From NCBI RefSeq assembly GCF_003219795.1, contig NZ_QJVC01000010.1, positions 1 to 64,000 of the forward strand: DNA of 64,000 bases, read 5' to 3'. The position numbers were made by a program, and so were the translations under genes. This DNA is from Arthrobacter psychrolactophilus. Lineage in GTDB: Bacteria > Actinomycetota > Actinomycetes > Actinomycetales > Micrococcaceae. A model generated the notes under the pieces. It saw only the letters and a program-made list of their open reading frames with translations, had not been told where the DNA came from and ran no database searches. Position 1 is the stretch's first letter. Every line of letters begins with the position of its first letter. Positions 52,752 to 61,380 of the stretch are shown here, in pieces.

Positions 52752-52807
52752 CGACCCGTCAGCTAACGCCCTTTTGAACGCTCAAAAGGGCGTTAGCTGA
52801 CGGGTCG
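52752..52807. terminator. Perfect palindromic bidirectional terminator
   Basis: Arms of 26 bases, 52752-52777 and 52782-52807, exactly complementary, with a four-base loop ACGC. The inner part has CCCTTTTGA / TCAAAAGGG. It separates convergent VOC and CPBP genes. Confidence 0.8.
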
Positions 52808-52815
52808 ATGGGCAT

Positions 52816-53679
52816 TTAGCCCCCAAAGCCCAGCGCGGGCCCCAGAGTGAATGCCGCGATGTCGATCAGGGCGTGCGCCACGACCAGCGGAGCCACGCGG
52901 CCGTACTTTTTGTACACCCACCCGAACAGCAGCCCCATGGCAAAGTTCCCCAGGAACGGCCCAAATCCCTGGTAGGCGTGATAGGCGCCGCGCAACACGG
53001 CGCTCAGCACAATCGCCACCCACGGCCCCAGCCCGATCTTCTGCAAGCGCCCGATCAGATAGCCGTTGAGCACAACCTCCTCGAGCACGCCGGCCCGGAT
53101 CGCCGAGAGCACCAGCACCGGAATGGTCCACCAATACTGATTCAGGGAGCTCGGGACGATCTCCAGCGTCACACCCAGCGCCCGCCCCGCCGCGTAGAGC
53201 CCCAGCGACGGCACCCCGATGATGACCAGCAGCCCCAGCGCCCCGAGCCCGTCGCGCACGGGATGCCGCAAGTCCAACCCGATCGTGCGGAACACGGATT
53301 TCCCCGGCTCGGCCAGTAGATACAACACGAGCATGACCGGCACCAGGGCGAAGAAAATGTCCATGAGTTGGTAGCTGAGATCGAAGAACTCCCGGTTGTT
53401 GCGGACCACGTTTAGCTGCGCGGTCCCCTCCGCGAGCGGCGCCCGGCTCATCGACTCCAGCAGCGACATGATCGAAAACGCCGCCGATTTCCCGAGCGAA
53501 ACACCCAGCACCAGCAGTACCTCGAAGATCAGCCGCTGCCGCGATTTACTCCCCCAGCCCTGATGGTCGACGTCGAACCCCGCACCTTGCGCTGGTGGCG
53601 CGCCGGTCCCCAGGGTGGTTGCCACCGGGATGGGAGCGCCCGGAACGGATGGCGTGAGGGCGGGCACAGGTTCAGTCAT
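52816..53679 (-). CDS. CPBP-family intramembrane protease-like protein
   Basis: Membrane protein of 287 residues with about eight helices and the CPBP (Abi/Rce1) motifs in the C-terminal half: LEEVVLNGYLIG in place of the usual EExxxR, YHAYQG for the second motif and HALIDIAAF for the third. The Arg of motif 1 is Asn here, so proteolytic activity is uncertain. ATG 53679 has no ribosome site; CATGAT seven bases upstream fits a leaderless start. Divergent from the phosphatase gene with 48 bases between. Confidence 0.82.
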   Translation of the reverse strand: MTEPVPALTPSVPGAPIPVATTLGTGAPPAQGAGFDVDHQGWGSKSRQRLIFEVLLVLGVSLGKSAAFSIMSLLESMSRAPLAEGTAQLNVVRNNREFFDLSYQLMDIFFALVPVMLVLYLLAEPGKSVFRTIGLDLRHPVRDGLGALGLLVIIGVPSLGLYAAGRALGVTLEIVPSSLNQYWWTIPVLVLSAIRAGVLEEVVLNGYLIGRLQKIGLGPWVAIVLSAVLRGAYHAYQGFGPFLGNFAMGLLFGWVYKKYGRVAPLVVAHALIDIAAFTLGPALGFGG

Positions 53680-53686
53680 ATAGGCA

Positions 53687-53692
53687 ATCATG
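53687..53692 (-). promoter_or_regulatory. Candidate -10 hexamer for the CPBP gene
   Basis: CATGAT, seven bases, ATG 53679. Only A2 and T6 of the consensus are kept, so this is weaker than the TAnnnT cases. Confidence 0.3.
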
Positions 53693-53714
53693 CCTGTCGC
53701 AGCGGTTTTTCGCA

Positions 53715-53720
53715 TAGGCT
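53715..53720 (+). promoter_or_regulatory. -10 hexamer of a leaderless promoter for the histidine phosphatase
   Basis: TAGGCT, seven bases (CGGTGGC), ATG at 53728, the same hexamer and spacing as before the response regulator at 9622. Confidence 0.55.
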
Positions 53721-53727
53721 CGGTGGC

Positions 53728-54405
53728 ATGAGCGCTCCCCGACAAATCATCATGATCCGCCACGGACAGTCTGAAGCCAATGTAGATCAGACGCTCTACA
53801 ACCGGCTGCCCGACTATCGCATCCCCTTGACCGAGCTGGGCGTCGCTCAGGCCAAGGCGACGGGCGAGCAGGTGCGGCGGCAGCTGAACGGGGAAAAGGT
53901 TCGGGTGTATGTTTCCCCGTATCTGCGTGCCTATCAAACGCTGGAGGCCATGGATATCGGCGATCTCATCGAGACCACCATGGAGGAGCCCCGCCTGCGC
54001 GAACAAGACTGGGCGAACTTTCAAAACCCAGCGGAGATCGCCGATCAAAAGGAACTGCGCAACGCTTACGGGCATTTCTTCTATCGCTTCCGCGAGGGAG
54101 AGTCCGGCTCGGACGTGTACGACCGCGTCTCGTCTTTCATGGAAACCCTCTTCCGCCATTGGTCCCGCAGCGATACCACCCCCAACACCTTGCTGGTCAC
54201 CCATGGCCTGACCATGCGCTTGTTTTGCATGCGCTGGTTCCACTGGTCTGTTGAGTACTTTGAGTCGCTCAACAACCCTGGCAACGCCGAAACCCGAACC
54301 TTAATCAGGGACGGCAACCGCTATGTTTTGGATGTCCCCTTCGATCAGTGGACGCCGGCGGAACCCGGAAAGACCGTGCTCGACGCTCCCGAGCACATCT
54401 GGTAG
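53728..54405 (+). CDS. Histidine phosphatase family protein
   Basis: Phosphoglycerate-mutase-like phosphatase of 225 residues: the catalytic RHGQ motif is in IIMIRHGQSEAN near residue 10, followed by TELGVAQAKATGEQVR, YVSPYLRAYQT and the second His in LLVTHGLTMRLF. It is a cytoplasmic phosphatase with unknown substrate. Start chosen at ATG 53728, supported by TAGGCT-N7 and by the family N-terminus; a long upstream in-frame extension overlaps the divergent gene and is not supported. Confidence 0.88.
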   Translation: MSAPRQIIMIRHGQSEANVDQTLYNRLPDYRIPLTELGVAQAKATGEQVRRQLNGEKVRVYVSPYLRAYQTLEAMDIGDLIETTMEEPRLREQDWANFQNPAEIADQKELRNAYGHFFYRFREGESGSDVYDRVSSFMETLFRHWSRSDTTPNTLLVTHGLTMRLFCMRWFHWSVEYFESLNNPGNAETRTLIRDGNRYVLDVPFDQWTPAEPGKTVLDAPEHIW

Positions 54406-54453
54406 CGAACAATACGCAACGCCTTGCTGGCCTAATTATTATTTTCGGGATCA

Positions 54454-54472
54454 TAAGGGTAGCCTTGCCTGA
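54454..54472 (+). promoter_or_regulatory. Candidate iron box (DtxR/IdeR operator) upstream of efeUOB
   Basis: TAAGGGTAGCCTTGCCTGA matches the 19-base DtxR/IdeR consensus at 13 positions, including the AGG and CCT half-site cores. It lies about 50 bases before the efeU start, after an A/T-rich TAATTATTATTT stretch likely to be the promoter. Confidence 0.5.
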
Positions 54473-54524
54473 GAGCTGAGGCACACCACAGCTTCTCTAC
54501 CTCTTTGGATCCCGGAGTATTTGG

Positions 54525-56120
54525 GTGCTTGCAACACTTGTTATCGGTCTGCGCGAAGGACTCGAAGCCGCATTGATCGTCGGCATGATCGCCGCATTCC
54601 TACGCCGCAATGGCGTCTCCCTCAAGCCCATGTGGCTCGGCGTGGGAGCCGCCGCGCTTCTGAGCGCCCTCGTCGGCGTCATCTTGGAAGTCGTCTCCGC
54701 CGCCCTGCCGCAACAGCAGCAAGAAGCCATGGAAACCGTCATCGGCGCCGTGGCTGTGGTGATCGTGACGTTCATGATCCTGTGGATGAGCAAGAACTCG
54801 CGCTCCATGAAATCCACCCTCGAGGCCCATGCGGGATCTGCCCTCAAGGGTGGCTCCGTGCTAGCTCTGGCCGGCATGGCCTTCCTTGCCGTCCTGCGCG
54901 AGGGCGTGGAAACGGCCGTCTTCATGGTGGCCGCCTTCCAATCCTCGCTCAGCCCCCTGGCCGCTGGCATGGGCGCCGTGCTCGGACTGGGCATCGCCAG
55001 CGGCATCGGTTTCCTGCTCTTCCGCGGCGCCATCAAGCTCAATCTCGCGAAATTCTTCAAGGCCACGGGCGTCTTCCTGGTCTTCGTCGCGGCCGGCCTG
55101 GTCATGAAATCCCTCCGCACGGCGCACGAAGCCGGATGGGTCAACGTCGGCCAGGACCTCACCGTCAACCTCGCCTGGCTGGCCCCCAACGGCAGCGCCC
55201 GAGCCGCCATCCTCACCGGCGTCTTCGGCATCCCGAGCGACCCGCGCCTCGTGGAACTCCTCGGCTGGGCGCTTTATCTGATCCCCATGCTCGCGTTTAT
55301 CCTATGGCCCGCCACTTTCCGCCCTGCCGCCGTATCCCTCCCCCGCCTGCAATTCATCGCGGCCGGAGCGCTCGGCGCCGCCGCCTTGACCCTGATCGTC
55401 ACGGCCCCCTTGGCCATTCCGCATGCCCCTCTGACGGCAAGTTCGACGCCGATCACCTCCTCCGCATCACAGGCGCAGCTTTCGCTGCGCCTCCTCGCGA
55501 GCGACACCTCCGCGGCGGCTGCATCCGGTCTCCAGGCAGGATCCGGCTCGGCCGGCTCCGCCAAGACCCTCATCGTGACCGGAGCCGACGGCACCGAAAC
55601 CAGCTACCCCCTCACCGCCCAGGGCACCGAGTCGCACGCCGGCCGCACCACCAAGGTGTACACGGCAGAATCCGCCAGCACCGACGCCACGGAGCCGAGC
55701 TCGCTGACCGTCAAGGCCCTCGCGGAGATCAACGGCGGCCGCATGCCGGTGGGTATCAGCGCCTCCAATAACCCCGGCCCCTTCGCCGCCGCCTGGACAC
55801 ATCAGGGCAGCATCACCCTCTGGCTCGTCCAGGATTCCATCGTCGACGCTATCAATACTCAGGGCGCCACACTGACCCTGAGCGGTGGCGGTCTGAGCAC
55901 TCCCCGCACCGTGACGGTCTCCGGTCAAGATGGTTGGGCCGTTCCCGAGGAACATGTCACCGCCGCCGTGAGCGAACTGAACACCTTTGAAGCGGCCAGC
56001 CGCGAGAACGTGCTCTGGTCCCGTTACCTGCCGGCCGTGTTTGTCCTGGCCGCCATAGTGCTGCTCGCCGCCGGGCGCCGCAATCGCCGCCAGCTGCTCG
56101 TCACCGCACCCTCCCCGTAA
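54525..56120 (+). CDS. efeU: FTR1-family iron permease EfeU with extracytoplasmic C-terminal domain
   Basis: Inner-membrane ferric iron permease. The N-terminal 270 residues have seven helices with the two iron-binding REGLE-type motifs, REGLEA at residues 10-15 and REGVET at 125-130. The protein is 531 residues, almost twice E. coli EfeU: a Ser/Ala-rich extracytoplasmic domain (about 300-505) follows, closed by one more helix (about 510-525) and a basic tail. Start GTG 54525 has CGGAG seven bases upstream. First gene of efeUOB; an iron-box-like site precedes it. Confidence 0.9.
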   Translation: MLATLVIGLREGLEAALIVGMIAAFLRRNGVSLKPMWLGVGAAALLSALVGVILEVVSAALPQQQQEAMETVIGAVAVVIVTFMILWMSKNSRSMKSTLEAHAGSALKGGSVLALAGMAFLAVLREGVETAVFMVAAFQSSLSPLAAGMGAVLGLGIASGIGFLLFRGAIKLNLAKFFKATGVFLVFVAAGLVMKSLRTAHEAGWVNVGQDLTVNLAWLAPNGSARAAILTGVFGIPSDPRLVELLGWALYLIPMLAFILWPATFRPAAVSLPRLQFIAAGALGAAALTLIVTAPLAIPHAPLTASSTPITSSASQAQLSLRLLASDTSAAAASGLQAGSGSAGSAKTLIVTGADGTETSYPLTAQGTESHAGRTTKVYTAESASTDATEPSSLTVKALAEINGGRMPVGISASNNPGPFAAAWTHQGSITLWLVQDSIVDAINTQGATLTLSGGGLSTPRTVTVSGQDGWAVPEEHVTAAVSELNTFEAASRENVLWSRYLPAVFVLAAIVLLAAGRRNRRQLLVTAPSP

Positions 56121-56131
56121 CTCTTCCTCCT

Positions 56132-56159
56132 CGGCGATCCCCTTTTGGGGCATTCGCCG
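56132..56159 (+). terminator. Hairpin between efeU and efeO
   Basis: CGGCGA-CCCC-tttt-GGGG-TCGCCG stem without a following T-run; probably an intra-operon processing or attenuation hairpin. Confidence 0.45.
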
Positions 56160-56206
56160 CTTTTGTGCACCCCTTTGCAGTTTTTCACCCCACCAAAAGG
56201 ACTTCC

Positions 56207-57427
56207 ATGCTCTCCTCTTCACCCCGCCCCTTCCGCTCACTGGCACCCGCCTTGATCGCCGGAGCCGCCGTTTTGACGCTCTCCCTGTCCGCGTGCGGCA
56301 GCGCGGCCACCACCGACACCGCCGCGGCAGCCAAGGGCGACGCCGCGTCGGTCAGCAATGGCGCAGCCCAGATTGCCGTTAGCGTTGAAAAGGTCGACGG
56401 CGAGGACCAGTGTGTGCCGGACTTCGCTTCCGCCCCGGCTGGCCCGGTCACGTTCACTATCTCCAACAAGGACGCCTCGGCCATCAGCGAGGTGGAGCTG
56501 CTCAGCGACAAGCGCATCCTCGGTGAGCGTGAAAACGTCATCCCGGGCTTGAAGGCCGTCAGCTTCACCGTGACGCTGGCCGGTGGCGAATACCAGCTCT
56601 ACTGCCCCGGCGCCGCAAGTGAATACCAGCCGTTTACCGTCACGGGATCGGCAGCCTCGGCCGCCGCCAACGGTCTCAGCGGTCTCCTCAAGGAAGGAAC
56701 GGCGGGCTACGCCACGTACGTTTCGGGTCAGGTCGATTCCCTCGTGCTCGCCGTCGCCGCACTCCAGGGCGCCGTCGACTCCGGCGATGTGGCCGCCAGC
56801 CAGAAGGCCTACGCCGAGGCTCGCCCGTTCTTCGAGCGGATCGAACCGGTCGCCGAGAGCTTCCCTGATCTGGACCCCGCGCTTGACCTGCGCGTGGCCG
56901 ACGTCGAGCCCGGCACCGAATGGACCGGCTTCCACCCGCTGGAAAAGGACCTCTTTGAGTCCAAGGCCATCACGGATTCCTCCAAGGCACTCGCTGCCGG
57001 AATCGTCAAGAACGTGGCCACCTTGAAGTCCCTCACGGCTGAGCTGGAGTACCAGCCGGAGGAGCTGGCCAATGGCGCCAGCGGACTCCTGGAAGAAGTC
57101 CAGTCCTCCAAGATCACCGGCGAGGAAGAGGCCTATTCCAAGCTGGACCTCGTGGACTTCGCGGCCAACATCGAGGGCTCACAGCAGGCGTTTGAGTACC
57201 TCAAGCCGGCCCTGAAGGACATCGACGCCACCTTGACCGATCAGATCTCGGCCCAGTTCGAGACTGTCAACACGGCACTGGAAAGCTACAAGGACGCTGA
57301 CGCCCTGGGCGGTTTCAAGGCGTACACGGAGGAACTGAAGAAGTCGGACGCTGCCAAGCTCACGGCCCTCATCCAGTCCCTGCAGGCTCCCCTGGCCAAG
57401 ATTTCCGAGAAAGTAGCCACGGTTTAA
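56207..57427 (+). CDS. efeO: Iron uptake lipoprotein EfeO (cupredoxin plus M75 domain)
   Basis: Surface lipoprotein of 406 residues. The lipobox LSAC lies at the end of the signal peptide (about residues 25-28). A cupredoxin-like domain (about 45-150) precedes an M75 imelysin-type domain (about 160-400) with the HxxE motif in GFHPLEKDLFE, a metal site. EfeO delivers iron to EfeU. ATG 56207 has AAGGA five bases upstream. efeB starts directly after the stop (TAAATG). Confidence 0.92.
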   Translation: MLSSSPRPFRSLAPALIAGAAVLTLSLSACGSAATTDTAAAAKGDAASVSNGAAQIAVSVEKVDGEDQCVPDFASAPAGPVTFTISNKDASAISEVELLSDKRILGERENVIPGLKAVSFTVTLAGGEYQLYCPGAASEYQPFTVTGSAASAAANGLSGLLKEGTAGYATYVSGQVDSLVLAVAALQGAVDSGDVAASQKAYAEARPFFERIEPVAESFPDLDPALDLRVADVEPGTEWTGFHPLEKDLFESKAITDSSKALAAGIVKNVATLKSLTAELEYQPEELANGASGLLEEVQSSKITGEEEAYSKLDLVDFAANIEGSQQAFEYLKPALKDIDATLTDQISAQFETVNTALESYKDADALGGFKAYTEELKKSDAAKLTALIQSLQAPLAKISEKVATV

Positions 57428-58705
57428 ATGTCTGAATCCATCCCGGCCGCCGACACTCTCTCGCGCCGCACCTTCTTTAACGGGACTGCGGCCGTGGCCG
57501 GTGTCGGCGGCCTGGTGCTCGGCGCCGGAGGTGCCCTCGCTGGAACCGCAGCCAAGGCACCTGCCGCATTGTCCGACGTCGACCTTATGGCCCAGCGCGC
57601 TACCCTGAGCTACCCCTTTTATGGGGGGCACCAGGCCGGCATCGAGACGCCCCCGCAGGACCACCTGGTCTTCACCGCCTTCGACGTCACGGCCCTGACC
57701 GCCGTGGAGTTGCAGCTCGTGCTGGCGAAGTGGTCGGCCGCGATGGCGGAGCTGACGGCGGGCGCACCCGTGGGCAAGATCCAGCCCGAGCGCGAGCAGG
57801 GCATCCCCGTCGACACGGGCGAGGCCACCGATATGGGGCCGCAGGGTTTGACGTTGACGCTGGGCTTTGGGCCGTCGCTCTTTGACGAGCGCTTTGGCCT
57901 GGAGAAGTTCAAGCCGCTGAACTTTGCCGACCTTCCGGCAATGGCCGGCGAATCCTTGAATCCGGCGCTGATGGGCGGGGATCTGTGCATTCAGGCCTGC
58001 GCAAATGACCCGCAGGTGGCCTATCATGCGGTCCGAAATCTGGCCCGCATGGCGCGCACAGCCGTGCGCACCAAGTGGACGGTGCTGGGCTTTGGCCGCG
58101 CCTCGGCCGGTGCCGCACAAAGCACGCCCCGGAATCTCATGGGGTTCAAGGACGGCACGCGCAATGCCAGCGGCGGCGTTGATTTTGACGAGCATGTTTG
58201 GGTGGGTGACGAAGCCGGCCAGCCGTGGATGGTGGGCGGCAGCTACCTCGTGGCCCGCAAGATTCACATGCTCATCGAGACCTGGGACGAAGATCCCATC
58301 GGCGATCAGCAAAGCATCTTTGGCCGCGACAAGAAGCAGGGCGCTCCCCTGTCCGGGACAGCGGAGCACGATGTGCCCGATTTCCACGCAACAGTGGACG
58401 GCACCCCGGTCATTGCCGCCGATTCGCACATCGCCCTAGCCGCGCATGAAAACAACAACGGCCTGAAGATCCTGCGCCGCGGCTACAACTTCACCGACGG
58501 GCTCGATTCCGTGGGTCGCCTCGATGCCGGGCTGATGTTCCTGAGCTTCCAAAAGAGCCCGGAACAATTCATCACGCTGCAACGCAAGCTCGGCAGCTCC
58601 GATCGGCTCAACGAGTACATCCGGCACGTAGGCTCGGGCGTCTTCGCCGTGCCGGCCGGAATTCCTGCCGCCGGAAGTTACTACGGCAAGGAATTCTTCG
58701 CCTAA
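57428..58705 (+). CDS. efeB: Dye-decolorizing peroxidase / deferrochelatase EfeB
   Basis: Heme peroxidase of 425 residues exported by the Tat system: the signal has the twin arginine in LSRRTFF (residues 11-17) and a hydrophobic Ala/Gly-rich core. The DyP catalytic Asp is in GFKDGTRN near residue 240, and the later His/Arg region (RRGYNFTDGL) fits. In EfeUOB it oxidises ferrous iron or releases iron from heme. It follows efeO with no gap, so it is translationally coupled. Confidence 0.93.
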   Translation: MSESIPAADTLSRRTFFNGTAAVAGVGGLVLGAGGALAGTAAKAPAALSDVDLMAQRATLSYPFYGGHQAGIETPPQDHLVFTAFDVTALTAVELQLVLAKWSAAMAELTAGAPVGKIQPEREQGIPVDTGEATDMGPQGLTLTLGFGPSLFDERFGLEKFKPLNFADLPAMAGESLNPALMGGDLCIQACANDPQVAYHAVRNLARMARTAVRTKWTVLGFGRASAGAAQSTPRNLMGFKDGTRNASGGVDFDEHVWVGDEAGQPWMVGGSYLVARKIHMLIETWDEDPIGDQQSIFGRDKKQGAPLSGTAEHDVPDFHATVDGTPVIAADSHIALAAHENNNGLKILRRGYNFTDGLDSVGRLDAGLMFLSFQKSPEQFITLQRKLGSSDRLNEYIRHVGSGVFAVPAGIPAAGSYYGKEFFA

Positions 58706-58720
58706 AGCGGTGCTGCCGGG

Positions 58721-59512
58721 CTAGAGTGCCGGGGCCACAATCACGTTGGTCCCGGCCTCCTGGAAGGCTGCCATCTGTTCAGCCGTGATGCGTGAGTCCG
58801 TGATTAGATGGCGGAAGTCGTGCTCCTGCATCGTGGCAAAAGCCCGCTTGCCGATCTTGGACGCGTCGGCCAGAATGTACGACTCCGAGGAGCGCATGGC
58901 CATCTTGGAATTGATCGACGCCTCGCCCTCATCGTTCGTGGTGGGCCCGGAACCGGGTTCAATGCCATTGACGCCGATGAAGGCAATGTCCAGGGCCACG
59001 CGATCCAAAATGGTGTCGGCGTACGGACCCACCAGCTCGTACGAGCGTGGGTTCACGATGCCGCCGGTCACCATGATCTTAAAGTTCGGCCGGATAGCCA
59101 ACTGTGCCGCGATATTGATGGCGTTGGTGACCACCGTCAGGGTGGGCCTGTTGGACTGCACCATGAGATCTTCACGTGTGGAGAGCACCTGCGCCAGCGC
59201 TGTGCTCGTAGTGCCACCACACAGCCCAATGACGGCGCCCTTGGGAATCAAGGCGCTGGCGGCATGGGCGATCTGCTGCTTTTCATCGGCAAAGTCATCG
59301 CGGTTATACCGACCGGGAAGATCGTAGGAGACCGAACCACTCCGTGCCCCTCCGCGAGTTCGCGTGAGCAGGCGTTCGTTGGCGAGGGAGTCAAGGTCGC
59401 GGCGTGCCGTGGCGGGAGAGACCGCCAGCTTCTCCACGATTTCCTCAACCTCTACCTGGCCAGCGGCAGCCAGGATGTCCAAGATCGCCGTGAGTCGTTC
59501 ATTTCTGTTCAT
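58721..59512 (-). CDS. DeoR-family sugar metabolism repressor
   Basis: Transcription factor of 263 residues. N-terminal winged helix (about 1-57) with VSPATARRDLDSLANERLL, and a C-terminal phospho-sugar sensing domain with GLCGGTTSTALAQVL and GVNGIEPGSGPTTNDEGEA. It is the last gene of the amino-sugar operon and probably represses it until a phosphorylated sugar binds (inference). AgaR-like role fits the neighbours. Confidence 0.9.
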   Translation of the reverse strand: MNRNERLTAILDILAAAGQVEVEEIVEKLAVSPATARRDLDSLANERLLTRTRGGARSGSVSYDLPGRYNRDDFADEKQQIAHAASALIPKGAVIGLCGGTTSTALAQVLSTREDLMVQSNRPTLTVVTNAINIAAQLAIRPNFKIMVTGGIVNPRSYELVGPYADTILDRVALDIAFIGVNGIEPGSGPTTNDEGEASINSKMAMRSSESYILADASKIGKRAFATMQEHDFRHLITDSRITAEQMAAFQEAGTNVIVAPAL

Positions 59513-59541
59513 GATTCTTATCCTAGGTGGCCAGCAGGCCC

Positions 59542-60399
59542 TCAGGCCTCATTCTGGGCGGGAGTCACACCAGCAAAAACGTTGAGCAGGCGCGAAACTT
59601 CCGGGATGAGGGCCGCGCGTCCGGCTCCGAGATACTTACGGGAGTCTACGACGGCCGGGTTTTCATCCAGGTAGCTGCGCACGGCCCGCGTGAAGAAACC
59701 GTTCAGGTGGGTGGAAACGTTGATCTTGGTCATGCCTGCGGCAATGGCCGCGACAATATTCTCATCCGAGACACCCGAGGAACCGTGCAGCACCAGCGGC
59801 ACGTCCAGGGCAGCCTTGAGCTCGGCAATCCGGGCCAGGTTCAAGGCCGCGCTGCGTTCGGTCATGGCGTGTGAAGAGCCCACCGCAACGGCGAGGGCAT
59901 CAACGCCGGTGGCGGCAACAAAGGCCACGGCCTCGGCCGGATCGGTCAAAACACCCGGCGCATGGGCACCGTCCTTGCCGCCGACCTTCCCCAGCTCCGC
60001 CTCGACGTACACGCCCCGAGCGTGGGCATAGGCGGCCACGCGAGCCGTCACCTCCACATTGTGGGCATACTCGAGGTGGGCGCCGTCGAACATGATGGAG
60101 CCAAAGCCGAGGTCCACCGCCTGGTAGGCCAGGGCCTCATCCTCGGCATGATCCAGGTGCACGGCAACCGGCACTGATGCTTTGCGGGCGGCGGCCAGGG
60201 TGGCCAGGGCAACAGGCTCGAGCCCGCCGTGGAACTTGGCGCAGTTCTCGGAGATCTGCAAGATGACGGGCCGGCCGGCGGCCTCCGCTCCCCCGATCAA
60301 ACCCTCGATGGTTTCCAGGTGAATCACGTTGAACGCGCCCTGGCCGGTGCCAGCCTTCGCCGCTAGATCCATGATGTCGCGAGTGTTTGTCAAAGCCAT
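59542..60399 (-). CDS. Class II ketose-bisphosphate aldolase (tagatose/fructose type)
   Basis: Zinc-dependent aldolase of 285 residues: AFNVIHLETIEGLI, the zinc ligands in AVHLDHAED, GSSHAMTERS and HGSSGVSDENI, and the phosphate-binding NVSTHLN near the end. Length and context next to a PfkB kinase, SIS protein and ROK kinase favour tagatose-1,6-bisphosphate aldolase (AgaY/GatY/KbaY group); fructose-bisphosphate cannot be excluded. It precedes the DeoR gene by 29 bases. Confidence 0.88.
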   Translation of the reverse strand: MALTNTRDIMDLAAKAGTGQGAFNVIHLETIEGLIGGAEAAGRPVILQISENCAKFHGGLEPVALATLAAARKASVPVAVHLDHAEDEALAYQAVDLGFGSIMFDGAHLEYAHNVEVTARVAAYAHARGVYVEAELGKVGGKDGAHAPGVLTDPAEAVAFVAATGVDALAVAVGSSHAMTERSAALNLARIAELKAALDVPLVLHGSSGVSDENIVAAIAAGMTKINVSTHLNGFFTRAVRSYLDENPAVVDSRKYLGAGRAALIPEVSRLLNVFAGVTPAQNEA

Positions 60400-60411
60400 G
60401 AAGTGCGTTCC

Positions 60412-61380
60412 TTAGTGGTCTGTGATGATGAGTTGTTGGGCGAGTTCGGCGTAGCTGGGGGAAATTTCCCCCGCGCCGGGCATGAGGACGGCGGCGGCGC
60501 TCCACGCGGTGGCCTGCCGCAGAATCTCGCGCAGGCTTTCCTCCCCCTGTGCGAGTGCGACGGCGGCCGCGCTCACCGCCGCGTCGCCGGCGCCCGTGGG
60601 GTTGCCGCTGAGCGGGGCCGGCAGTTTGGCCTGGATCCAGGTTCCCGGGGCATCGGCACTGAAGGCCAGCATGCCTTCTTCACCCACGCTGACCAGGACG
60701 CGCTTGGCGCCGAAGCTCAGGAGTTTGCGGGCGGCGGAGACGAGGTCTTGCTCGCCCATGGCCTCCATGAGTTCGTGATTATTGGGCTTGAGGAGATCCG
60801 CTCCGGCTCGTGCCGCGGCGAGGATGCCACTGCCGGAGGTGTCGATAATGGCAGGAACTCCCGCCGCGTGCGCGAGGGCAACGAGGGCGGGATAAAAGTC
60901 TTCCGGCGCCTGGTCCGGGAGGGAACCGGAGCCGACGAGGACTCCTGGCCGGCTCACGCCGTCGGCCGTCTGCACCCCACCGAGGTGATCGACGACGGCG
61001 GCAGCCAGGGAGCGCCACTCGGCCGCGGACAGTGCCGGGCCGGATTCGTTGAAAATGCTGGTGGTGTTGTTGCTGCCGGTGTCGACGAAGGCGATGGTGC
61101 GGCGCGTTTCGGCGGACACGGGGACGAGTAGATGCGGGATGGCGGCGGCTTCGAGATCGCTGCGCAGAAGCTGGCCCGTGGTGCCGCCGCAGGTGGCGAT
61201 AGCCAGAGTCGGGAAGCCGAGTTGCTGCGCCACGCGGGAGACGTTCAGGCCCTTGCCACCGGCGCGATTCAAGGGTGCCGGGACGCGGTGCGAGGAGCCT
61301 AGGTGGATGCCGGGGACGGTGTAGGTGACGTCGAGGGCGGGGTTAGGCGTGACCGTGAGGACCACAGGGTTCCCGCTCAT
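60412..61380 (-). CDS. PfkB-family sugar phosphate kinase (tagatose-6-P/fructose-1-P type)
   Basis: Ribokinase-fold kinase of 322 residues. N-terminal TVTPNPALDVTYTVPGIHLG is typical of 1-phosphofructokinase and LacC-type tagatose-6-phosphate kinases; the substrate loop NRAGGKGLNVSRVAQQLG and the ATP/catalytic signature NPTGAGDAAVSAA with the base Asp are present. It would supply the bisphosphate for the adjacent aldolase. Its start overlaps the ROK kinase stop (ATGA). Confidence 0.88.
   Translation of the reverse strand: MSGNPVVLTVTPNPALDVTYTVPGIHLGSSHRVPAPLNRAGGKGLNVSRVAQQLGFPTLAIATCGGTTGQLLRSDLEAAAIPHLLVPVSAETRRTIAFVDTGSNNTTSIFNESGPALSAAEWRSLAAAVVDHLGGVQTADGVSRPGVLVGSGSLPDQAPEDFYPALVALAHAAGVPAIIDTSGSGILAAARAGADLLKPNNHELMEAMGEQDLVSAARKLLSFGAKRVLVSVGEEGMLAFSADAPGTWIQAKLPAPLSGNPTGAGDAAVSAAAVALAQGEESLREILRQATAWSAAAVLMPGAGEISPSYAELAQQLIITDH

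Noticed and set aside
53728-54243. N-terminally extended form of the CPBP protein starting at 54243
   Set aside because: The extra 188 residues run antisense through the histidine phosphatase gene; the TM protein begins naturally at 53679.
57179-58429. 416-residue antisense ORF inside efeO/efeB
   Set aside because: Same reason: long open antisense frame produced by GC-rich third positions.
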